DNA of 64,000 bases from Thuidium tamariscinum (lineage: Eukaryota; Streptophyta; Bryopsida; Hypnales; Thuidiaceae). Positions within the stretch are counted from its first letter, which is position 1, and every line of letters begins with the position of its first letter. A program made the position numbers and the translations under genes. The notes under the pieces were generated by a model. It searched no databases. It was not told the origin of the DNA and saw only the letters and a list, made by a program, of their open reading frames with translations. This document shows, in pieces, positions 54,371 to 64,000 of this stretch. Location of the stretch: assembly GCA_947034885.2 (NCBI GenBank), contig OX344749.2, forward strand, positions 17,127,501-17,191,500. The letters run 5' to 3'.

Positions 54371-57300
54371 CGAGTATCTGCGCTGCTAGGATATTCTACC
54401 ATAACTTATTAGTATTTCGGTTCAAACTTCCCCTTCCGTAGCTCCCATTCCATGCTTTCATTCTATTAATCTATTGGAACTTGATGCATTACAAGCTTTC
54501 ATTTTATTAATCTTTAGTAACTTCTTGGATTACAAGCTTCATTCATTCTCTGGTGACGGGGTTTTGATTCGGTCCGTCGATCAAATTTCAACACATGGCA
54601 GGGGGCTGATTTAGGGGCAGTCCCACAGTCCCACTTGGATCCAGTCGTGCAGCGGTCCGGTGATTTTTTGGGTCTTCTCAAAAATAGAATTAAGTTAAGT
54701 TACGCAAAACTGAATGGACGGTTTCAGTTTCAGTCCTCTGAAATCAGTTTGAATCTCCATCGCCATTTGTAGAAAGGATATTCTAGATTCCTTCGTGATG
54801 ATGGTGTCGCAACTTACCATGTTTGGTATGTTTCTGACCCTCAAAGCCTCGTTGGCACGATGCGCAGAAACAATTCAAAATTCGGGTCCTTGCAAATATC
54901 AGAGCAGACATGCACTACTTTTTTTCATTTTGTAAAATAAAATCAACTGTAGTGAGAGGATCAACGTATAAGTTTCTCGGCCGTACTCCCCGCCCATGCC
55001 CATGGAGCCGGATTGGGTTGGATTCCTTCATTGTTTTTTTAAAATGCCACACCATCACTTTTCAAAGGATTAAATATAGATATATACATAGGGCTACCTA
55101 CACCTAGACGCAAGTACAATTCCCCTCCAAGTCAATTGCACACAATTTGAGCCCCTTTTAGAGTGAAGGTTGTCTTCAACTACTCATTAGAATAAGAATG
55201 TAATGGGGATCAATTCTCCCATACCTAAAGGTCTTAAAAGGCGAAGAAGTTAGTCTAATTCAATAAATCCTACAAAAGAAACAGAGAGGGGTAGAATTTC
55301 TGAAGGCCACTTTATCCCTAGAAGGCAAGCCAATTTTCCTTTAGGTCAATTGCACAAAATCCATATGGATCACATTGGTTGAAAAAATACATAAATTATA
55401 AAAATAATAATCAATATTTGACATTGGCTTCAAGGTCAAGAATAAGCCATTTAGTTTCAATGTACTAAATTGAGTAATCTCAAGCCATACTAGATCATGT
55501 CTTTTCTTAATTAAAAAAATCATTCTATTAAACTAGTCTATTTTTCTAGGTGTAAAGATGTTGAGACCAATTTTAGCATTTCGTTCAATCTCAAGTGAAG
55601 ATTTTTGGCCATGACACAACAAATTGGCTTAGTCTCTAGATATAAAGAAGCCTTTAAAATTTAGTATGGGTTTGAGGGCATCTATAATGTACAAGGCAAA
55701 TTGACTCTCTTAATACAATACCAACTTTTGATCAGTGAAAGATTAGAAATTTGGGACTACTATAATTTGAAGATTACAAAAAAAATTGTTTTTGTAAACA
55801 CAAAAATATCTAGATTTAGACTATTGACATCTAAAATTAGCCATGCTAGAAGCTACATGAAAGACAAGATGTACAACACCCTAATAAATCATGCACAAGA
55901 AGGAATTCTATGTTGATAGCACACTACATTTTCATTTTTTTTGCATCGCTAGTATGGATTCCCTTCCTACCATACAAGGGACCTTGAACTCTTAATTCTT
56001 AAAGTCTTCATATCTCTATAAGGGGCAAATAAATCTTGGGTAGGCCAACAATCTTAGTTTTTGTTATGATTGCTTCAAATTTTTTTAGATAGAAAAATAC
56101 ATTAGCTTGTTAGAAAATATAATTCATATTTCAATTGGTACCTAGTAACAAAGGTATGCTATCCTTGACCTAAAATAGAACTTATCTGGAAGCGAAAAAA
56201 ATTTGAAAGATTTAAAATAATAATTTCAATGACTTGTTTTTAATAGATTATGTTGTTGTTTCTTATAAATTATATGGAAGGTTATTATTTATTCTATTTG
56301 GATAAATGAAGCAAAAATCATGAACCTTCATGTTTTATAGGCAATCATAGCATCTTGAGAAGATAATGTATAAGGTTGGTTTATGAATTCTATTTTCACA
56401 ATTGAAAAAAAAATCCTACATCAAGTAGTTTGCTAGGACAATCTAATTGTTGGAATTAATGTATCTCAATTCTAGTTTAAAGCTACTGATGATTTAGTTT
56501 TGCCTTCAATCTTGTATAAGTCTTCTTAACAATTTCTGAAAGTATGAAATCAAGGTTAATTTGTTGAATTTGTTTTCTTCGATTTTCAACTCAATTAACT
56601 CTTCAACACATAAATTTCTTAATTAAATATTGGTTGGCGAAAAATTTGAAGTTAAGAAGATTCAAAGTCTTATAGCCTAGTCATACAAAGTGCAAAAGAA
56701 AATTATCTTTTACTTTAAATGCACCTATATTGCAATCGACGAAGTCAATTTTTTAGCATTCCTTCCACACATCTAATTCTAGTCTAGTTTAAGAATTTAT
56801 GGATGGATATTAACAATTAGAAATATATTAGAAGAGTTTTTGGCCTCCAAGAGACTACTTCACAACCATTCCCTAAAATTGTTCCCAATGTTGCATATCA
56901 ACTATTGTTGGTCTAATTTGTTTATTTAAAAAAAATTAAAATGATTTTTTTTCAAAAACTTCAAAATGTATGAAAATTTAAAAATGATTCAAAAAATATT
57001 TTTGAAATATTTTTGAAATATTTAATAATTAATCATAATAACTAATTAAGTAATATTATTTGACATGGTAGTTGTCCAACCATGTTAGATTGTTGATGTG
57101 GCATCATTCCCTACATTCCCATAACTTTTTCAACAATTGGGAAGTCACGGTCTTTAAAAACCTCAAATCTGCCGTAATGAAAGTATTTATTATATGTAGA
57201 AATGGTAGAAATACTCTTTATTATTGAAATGGTAGATTGAAGTATTTTTAATGAAAAAGAGGTCTTAGGAGTTTGGAGAATAAGCATTAAGTTGTCAAAG

Positions 57301-58344
57301 CTTTCTACATTTTGTTGTCTTCTTGGTTTGCTTCTAGCAAAGACTATTTTAATTTTCTACAATCTAAATTTAGATATTTTATGTCTATTGAATTTCTTTT
57401 TTTTTACATGCTTCCATTGATAGTAGTTTCACATTTTAACTATATACCAATCAATAGTTAGTAATGTATTTCAATTACCAAATTGTTTTGTGCATTATAA
57501 ATGCCTCCAAGGATAGAACACTACAAGACTCACAATTTGGAAGTTAAGTCTTCTATATCATTTGCCACCTTATATCATTCAATGGTCTTAAGATCATGCT
57601 TTGAATAAAAAAACATTTGATACAAAATTCCAAAAATAGAATCTTCAAAGAAGAAGCTATCTTGTATTGTTATGAAATTGAAATATACCACCAAATTTAG
57701 CAATTTAAGAATGAAGCAATTTAGAGCAATTTAGAGCAATTTATAGCTTCATTATCTTTGAAAAAAACATTTTTAAAATTTCATTTGCTTTTTAATGTGT
57801 TCAAGATTGTTTCTTGTGAATTCAATTACTATTGTATTGAAGACAATTGGAAGTTTGGGAAGGTTTCTAAGTATGAAGTCATCTTTCAATTGATATTTTT
57901 GAAATTGACATGAAGTGAGTGCATACAAATATAAGTTTTTAATTCCAATCAAGTGCCCAATTTTAAAATTTATGCTATCCAAAGTTTTCTTTGTCAATAT
58001 AGACAAAATTCTTTCATTTTCTATTTTTGTAAATTGGCAAGTTTGTAACTAAGATAGCATAAAATATATCTATCCCTCCAAAAATTCCCATGTATTGCAA
58101 AATATCACTTTAGAAGGAATTAAAGTTTGTTGATATTGTTGAAGAAGGTTGAAAAAAACCTTCCAAGTTAGTCAAAGACTATAATCTTTCAAGCTATATA
58201 ATTAAAGTTAAAGAACTTTTTTTCACATTCCAATAGTAGTATTAGATATTTTATAGTTGATTTTTTATTTTATTACAAATAGAATTGTTTTCCTACTCTA
58301 AAAGTGGGAATTTAATCATTTTTGCTTGAAGTGTACCATGTTCC
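54371..58344. other. AT-rich intergenic DNA, no gene seen
   Basis: No gene. About 56,850-57,175 carries a remnant of the long-form AGGGAGGAGG MITE, sharing TATTATTTGACATGG followed by CCA-CC-TTAGATTG. At 57,718-57,745 AATTTAGAGC is repeated three times. Confidence 0.45.
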
Positions 58345-59250
58345 TTTAATCCCAAAGGAGGAAGGCCTTTATTCTTAAAACTGCTATTTTCATAGCAAAG
58401 ATAAAAAGATTTTTAAATATATATTTTTGCACATCTAACCATAGGATCTTACACCTAACTTGATTAAAAATGTGTGGAAAAAGTTACAAAAATTTGACCA
58501 CACAAATTGCAAGATATTTATGTTTAAAGTGGGGAAAAAAATTCAGCACATTACAAGACTAGAATATCTAGATTTGAACCTTCTTAACTTTAATTTTTTG
58601 CACTACAAAGTTTTGAGCTTTATATGCTTATGATGGAGAATTGAGTAGAGGGTCTAGGAAAAGAAAAGAAAACCTAAAATATTTAATTTTTATTCTTTAA
58701 CAAATTATTAGGTAGAAGTAAGTACAAGATAGAAGAAAAATCTAAATTATTAATATCTCTAAGATGGAATTAAAATGCACTAATTCCAATGGTGACATTG
58801 TTCTATCAAGAAAAGAAACCCATATGAAACTTTTTTTTTCTTAAAAAGTTGTACAAATTGCATTTAGAAATGAATTTTATAAGTTATTTTTCAAAAAGAT
58901 GAAAAGATTGCCTAAAAAACAAAATTGTCCATAACTTTCTCATAACAAATCCAAATGAAATGAATCAAATCATTTCACATGGGCAAAAATGTAATCAATG
59001 AGATTTATTTTTTAATTTTTTAAGACTAAAGTTGGAAAAAAAATTGGGCTGCCTCGTCTCCCTCTTTTGAACTTATTTGGGCATTACTTTTGTTCCTAGG
59101 CAACAATTGGAAAAAAAATTATATTTCTACAAAGCTAGTCAATTTTTCTATCTTCAAATTAAAAAGAAAATTTAGGACAAAAATTGAGCTTGTAGGTACC
59201 TATCCGAAATCCCATTTGTGCCCTAAAGGGACAATGGTCCTTTAGGAGTT
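58345..59250. mobile_element. Diverged copy of the CCCTAAAGG-family repeat
   Basis: It shares, in order, the phrases ACCATAGGATCTTA, a TGTGGAAAAAGTTACAAAAA-like run and AATTGCAAGATATT with the copies at 35.6 and 26.1 kb. It ends near a CCCTAAAGGGACAATGGTCC hairpin. The interior is heavily diverged, so the boundaries are approximate. Confidence 0.4.
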
Positions 59251-60880
59251 AAGGAGTAAAATGTTAACCTAAACATGTTTCTTGAGATTTTACACTATTA
59301 GTTCTTCTACTTAGAGAGTTTTCTATCTTTGATTTTTACAAGTTTTAACATTATTAAGGTCAAAACATTAGCCATAGACTTCTTTTTATTCATTGTTAGA
59401 TGATTGCCTAATTTTAAAGTGTACTTAAAAATTTCTAAATTTGACAGATAAAATAAAAACAATTTTTTGAAATTGTCCAAATATGCATAAATAAGTATTA
59501 TTGAAATGGTAGATTCACCCACGTGGATTCACATACTTTTTTTTTTAGAAGTTAAAGTAATCTAAAAACTCATTCACAACCTTTTTTTTCTTTGTCCTTT
59601 TTTTGATTTTGGAGTGCATCAAGGCAATATAACAAATATTCTAGTCCTTTAGTAAAGTATTCATTTAAACTATTAAATTGATTTTTCAAAATTTCTAAGA
59701 GATTCAAGAAATTAATAAGATGGTTTTTGCAAAATTGTAAGTCACAATATAATGTATGATGTTTAGAAATTTTGAAAATCCTAAAAAACAAGAAAAGATA
59801 GTACATAGAATTCATATACAAACCAATGCACCATACCATCCAAATGCCCTAAATTTATAGAGATATTCCAAAATTGGTATAGAGGCCCAAATGAAGAATA
59901 CTATATGTAATAGCCAATATTTTCCCCCATGAGCTCTTTATCCCAATTTGTGATGGATAAATTTTATGTGGTTTTGTCTTTGTACCATTTTACCATTAAA
60001 TATTTGACAATGGCATCTTTGGGATTCCACGAGCACTTTACTATTGGTGTTAACACATGGATGCAATCATATAGACAAAAATATGAGGTCAAAATTGCAA
60101 GTATTTAATCTCCATGTATCTATTGTTTAGTATCGCTAGATGGATTACTTTGTCCTTTTTGATTGCCTTCATTCTCCTAAAGTCTTTTATAAAACTCTGT
60201 ATTGATTAATTCATTTAGTGATTTGACAACTAATACAAATATACAAGAATGATGTGATAACTTATACACACAAATGTAAGCACAATGAAAATTTCATGTT
60301 CTAATCAATCAATATAGTATTTAGATATTAGATAATGGAAACAATTGGAAAAAATATACAATTTCACCACTAGTATGTTTTTTCAAAAATTTATAATCTC
60401 CTAATAGTAGAGAAAAATTGAAAATCTCATTTTATAATTGCATTTATATAGAAGTAAGTGGTTTATATAGTAGGTTCACTTAAATTTATTCTTTGGGTAA
60501 TAAAAACTTAGGTCACTGAACTTCCTTCATGGGAACTCTCAATAAGTCTTTGTAGGAGAACCAAAAGCCTCTAGTGCATTGTGATAAGAAGAAAATAAGG
60601 GATTGGTATAGCATTGCTTTGCACTTACCTTATGAGAGAAGATTGTGCACAATGCAAATATACAAAAAAATGGCATGAAATTCTACTAGTTTCCAAATTG
60701 ATAAGCTTTCAAAGTCATTCAAATCTTGCTTAAACTAAATCTCTTAAATTTGTCCTTCCATATTTTGTAAGTGACCCTTAAAAAACTAATTGTCATCCTA
60801 ATGAAGCTAATTAATTTTTTTATGGTATTTTAAACTATTGTCCATTATTGGACATGTTACTTTGTTGAAAATACAGTTTA
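59251..60880. other. AT-rich intergenic DNA, no gene seen
   Basis: Nothing beyond short frames and A/T runs. Confidence 0.45.
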
Positions 60881-61099
60881 AGGTAGAAGCACCCAATGGC
60901 GTTAGTGTACCTAATGTTGTCACTATGTAGGCAAGACAGTGATTTCAGAGTTGAAATGTCGGCACAGTGTAGAGAGCTTATTATTTTGGTCAACGTCAGT
61001 AAGTTATCTATTGTCTACATTCATTTTAGTTCTGAAATAACTGTCATACGTAGAGAATGGCGGCATTAGGTACACTGACGCTATTAGATGCTCCTACCT
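60881..61099. mobile_element. TA-flanked MITE, AGGTAG family, 219 bp
   Basis: AGGTAGAAGCACCCAATGGC and the following GTTAGTGTACCTAATG are matched inverted by CATTAGGTACACTGACGC and TATTAGATGCTCCTACCT. TA flanks both ends. The inverted match is about 37 bases with a few differences, the longest in this set. Confidence 0.8.
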
Positions 61100-61949
61100 T
61101 ATATTGTTAAAATTCAAATTTTTTATATATAATTATTCTATAGTAAAATATTTGAAACTTAATTGCAAATTTTTATTTTTATTTCAAAATGTCAAAGTCT
61201 TAGGGTAGTAGTCAACTAGCTACAATATTTAATATATTTAAATTGTTGATTTCATTTTTGAAACACGTTCAAATAATATTGTAGTCATTTGCATAGTCCT
61301 TTTCTACATTTTACCATCAAAGATGACAAGAGCTTTAAAATGAGTTTTGAATTTCTATTAATTAATATCAAGGTTCTTCTTCCTACTCTTCAATTTCAAT
61401 TCTGATTGATGTAATTCTTAATAAAGAAAATTTCCATATTGTATAGGAATTTTTTTAAAATCCTATTGAATTTTGAGTTTCCTAGGATTAAAATTGCCTT
61501 TGCTAAATTTCATGATAATTTTACTTCCATTCAAAAGAAATAAATTATATTTCAGAAGTAGCTTTGTTTTATCATCAAACCAAAAGCAACCAAAAAGTTC
61601 GAGTCCAATATTAAAACAATGTTTTCATAAAAGTGAAAAAGTTATCCCCCCATGCTTTTCACAATTCTCTCTTTGAACTTCCATTGGCCAACTATTCCAC
61701 TTCTCTTTTTGCAAATATCGCACACTTTCATATAAAATTCTGAAATTTCTTGCAAACTTTCGTCTAGATACTTACCCGCATGTCCATTTTGAGAGGTGAG
61801 AAGATAGAAGAGAGAAGGGAAGAGGATAAAAAGGAAAAAGTGAAAAAGAGAGAGAATATGAGTGAAAAGAAAGAGTAAATTATCGAATCTATTTTTAAAA
61901 TTTTTTCTTTCTTATACGGAGTAATACATTATTATAAAATTCAGTGTCC
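61100..61949. other. AT-rich intergenic DNA with a purine tract
   Basis: No gene. At about 61,797-61,880 nearly every base is A or G (GAAGATAGAAGAGAGAAGGG and onward), a polypurine strand. Confidence 0.5.
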
Positions 61950-62640
61950 CCCCTTCTTTGGTCTAAGTTCACTGTACACCATTGGCTCTTGATGAAGGTC
62001 CAATACCAAGACCAAGGTCAGCCCTTGTGTAAAGTCCCGATTCCCATCCATCGTGAAACCCCGTTCACACTCACGAACTTAGTTTTGGATAGAGCCCGCC
62101 CTGTCGTGTCCGTCGTTGCTTTTCCGTCCTGTCTGTTCAGTTTCCGTCGGCCGAACTGAAGTCCTGACCAAGCCAATGGAGTCGGTCGTGCAGTTCTTCC
62201 GTCCGTCCCTTCCGAGCAGCTTCACGAAGTTCGACAGTGTGAATGTCACCCCATTCCCAGACACCCAGTCAACCCCGATCAATCTTCCAGTTCGTGCTTT
62301 CCAGTCCTTCTTTCCGGCTGCCTTCCTTCATCCCGACCTTGAAGTTGCAATGCAATGCAAGAATCGAAGATGCTCGCGCCGAACTGAAAGGATCCTTCGA
62401 ACTCAACTGATTCTGCCCGTGGTTTATCAAACACTTTACTTCTTCGAACTCGTTTCTTTTGTGTCAAAAAACCCCAAAAAACCACACTTTACTTCGCCTC
62501 CACAGCTCAATCAACAAAAAACTTCCAAACTGTCATGTATAAATTTCATGTGCAGAATTAGACAACGGAGAGTAAGGTAAAGTAGTTCCATTTGAGGAGA
62601 TCGAACAAACCAAGCGGAAGAAATCTCCCAAGTCTCAAAA
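61950..62640. other. GC-richer island with a candidate frame
   Basis: The base content is balanced. A plus-strand frame from ATG 62,176 (MESVVQFFRPSLPSSF) stays open for 134 residues to TAA at 62,580. Its second half becomes Lys/Gln-rich and coincides with AT-rich DNA, so only the first part could be an exon. No domain or splice partner is recognisable. Confidence 0.25.
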
Positions 62641-62776
62641 CGAAATTGGCGTGCCTCCATGAATGATGCATCAAGTTTCTGTATAAGTTAGGACAGGACA
62701 GGACAGTGCCCTACCAGAAATTTTGGCGTTGGTGGTGCAAGGTAGGTGAGAGACTAGCTGCAGAAATTTCTGGTTA

Positions 62777-63100
62777 CGGTGGAAACACCCAAAGTCGTCT
62801 GAGGCAATTTGTTCTAAACACAATATTTTTCTAGTCCTAGCAAGTAATAATCATGAATTAAAAATTTTAAAAATAAAATTTTCCGATTTTGTATATAATT
62901 TCTATGATTTTCCAAAGTGTTGGCTCCCTAGACCACTAAAATTGTTCAATAGATGCCCCCAAATCTCAATGCTGCTAAAATCAGCAGTGAGTCAATCAGA
63001 TTTTGGTATGTGTTCTTTAATTGCATCAGCTAATTACAGTCGAACATTTGGCAAACACATTTAGTGCAATTTAGGGACGGTTTTGGATGAGTCTAGGGTC
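62777..63100. mobile_element. Truncated copy of the AGGTGGGAGCACC MITE
   Basis: It begins CGGTGGAAACACCCAAAG after TA and follows the interior of 37,642-38,007 block by block (CCTAGCAAGTAATAATCATG, CCCTAGACCACTAAAATTG). It loses the match near 63,100, so the right end is missing or diverged. Confidence 0.6.
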
Positions 63101-64000
63101 CATTGCAAGGTACATGTGATATTGGATGTTTCTCCTTTCAACACTGCGCAGTCGATGATTTGAATTATATGCGGACTGATGTGGAGACATTTTTGCTTGG
63201 GCTAGGGAGAGTGAGAGAAAAAGAGGAGATTTTGGAGAATAACAAAGATGGACTTTCATACATACACATGGAGGTTCATGAATTTTAACTACACCGATAA
63301 CAAATTCAAAAGTAATGCATTCTTGTAAAGTAATAATAATTATTTGCATAGTGCAGAATAGAATCAGTGAGAGGCAACCTAAGTTCACTATTTGGTGTAG
63401 TCCCTATAGCCTATTTATATGAATATTTGTTTAACTTTCATGGCTTGTAGAGTAACTTCTTTGGGATAAGACAGTCTAATTTCACTATTTATTGTACATG
63501 ACTCACTCTCCAAGGAACACGTGTTTTTTTGTTTTTTTGAGGGGAGGGTGCATTTTTTCTTCGACCAGGTGGGAGTCATTAGGTTTTGTGTATGAGGGAA
63601 GAGGTGTTTCAAAATTATTGAGGGGTGCAAGCTGGCTTTGGAATCAGTCTGTGGACCTCTGTGCTGTCCTCTTGAGTGGGTGACAGGTGAATGAATGATA
63701 AATTAGAGAGAGACAGAGATTGGATGTGCAGAAGAGTCGGTGCAGTACTGCAGTGAGGTGCACTGCAAGCCAACTGAAACTCCGTCAATGGCCGGTGGAC
63801 TATTGTCATCCATCCATCCATCCATCATGCCAGATGGACGGGGGAGGAGGGTGCGTAAGCTTACTCACCAAGCAACTGTCCAAGTCCAAGTAGAAAGACT
63901 CAGGACGCATCAAGGCGGTCGGTGGATTGGCCGGGGTTTAAGTTAACCCTGGGATACTATTGTAGACACTAAGTGTCCAATGGATGATAGAGAATTCTTG
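63101..64000. other. Intergenic DNA, no gene seen
   Basis: Short frames only. A (CATC)n run lies at about 63,810-63,828. The last 150 bases are GC-richer and could border a gene outside the window. Confidence 0.4.

Noticed and set aside
62116-62580. 154-residue frame at 62 kb as a full gene
   Set aside because: Only the first part has coding-like content. The second half follows AT-rich DNA into Lys/Gln strings, and the upstream part before ATG 62,176 overlaps an equally open minus frame.
1-64000. LTR retrotransposons or other capsid-bearing elements
   Set aside because: No long direct terminal repeats, primer-binding site, gag-like knuckle outside the LINE, protease or integrase motif was seen. 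The only reverse transcriptase is of the non-LTR type.
1-64000. tRNA, rRNA or CRISPR-like arrays
   Set aside because: No cloverleaf with a proper GGTTCGAAT-type arm, no rRNA core sequence and no regular spacer array was found.

Overview
The window comes from a plant nuclear genome: AT-rich, repeat-laden and gene-poor. The evidence is spliced genes with GT-AG introns, a four-ACT-domain ACR protein of the land-plant type, a CACTA foldback element and many TA-flanked MITEs. I cannot name the species. A large genome of a seed-free plant or other streptophyte fits, but nothing here is decisive.

Host genes. Only two are well supported. A plus-strand gene at 1.67-6.17 kb has seven phase-consistent exons encoding a 599-residue protein with a central coiled coil; I do not recognise the family. 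A minus-strand gene at 43.51-45.35 kb has five coding exons encoding a complete 450-residue ACR protein with four ACT domains. Its GC-richer promoter and 5' leader, probably with a leader intron, reach to about 46.6 kb. Three GC-richer islands (about 48.85-49.75, 53.1-54.4 and 61.95-62.6 kb) look like low-copy promoter or leader DNA, but I see no recognisable product in them.

The main object is a minus-strand non-LTR retrotransposon of about 11 kb, from about 24.8 kb (5' end) to 13.8 kb (3' end). Upstream lie a tandem-repeated leader and small frames. ORF1 follows (RNA-binding-like fold plus coiled coil). ORF2 is one frame of about 2,420 codons. In order it carries a 2A-like ribosome-skipping motif, an APE-type endonuclease, reverse transcriptase (YADD), a segment resembling the PCIF1 cap adenosine methyltransferase fold, RNase H, a CCHC knuckle and a C-terminal restriction-like endonuclease. 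APE plus restriction-like endonuclease plus RNase H is the Dualen/RandI architecture known from Chlamydomonas. The 2A motif and the methyltransferase-like segment make this copy unusual. It is nearly whole: I count three nonsense codons in ORF2 and one in ORF1, and no frameshift between the domains.

The rest is mostly non-autonomous DNA transposons. One set of TA-flanked MITEs shares ends starting AGGTAG or AGGTTG (6.8, 28.4, 29.7, 31.1, 34.1, 35.1, 37.6, 48.3, 60.9 kb). A second set starts AGGGAGGAGG (11.9, 29.2, 31.9, 34.1-35.1, 50.2 kb). A roughly 0.9-kb family ends in CCCTAAAGG (25.4, 35.1, 58.3 kb) and is folded into a large palindrome at 39.6-40.2 kb. There is also one CACTA foldback (27.5 kb). 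Two MITEs sit inside other repeats whose uninterrupted copies also lie in this window, so both the TA target and the insertion order can be read directly. Most of 7-10.6, 50.5-53, 54.4-61.9 and 36.4-37.6 kb is AT-rich DNA with no gene I can support.
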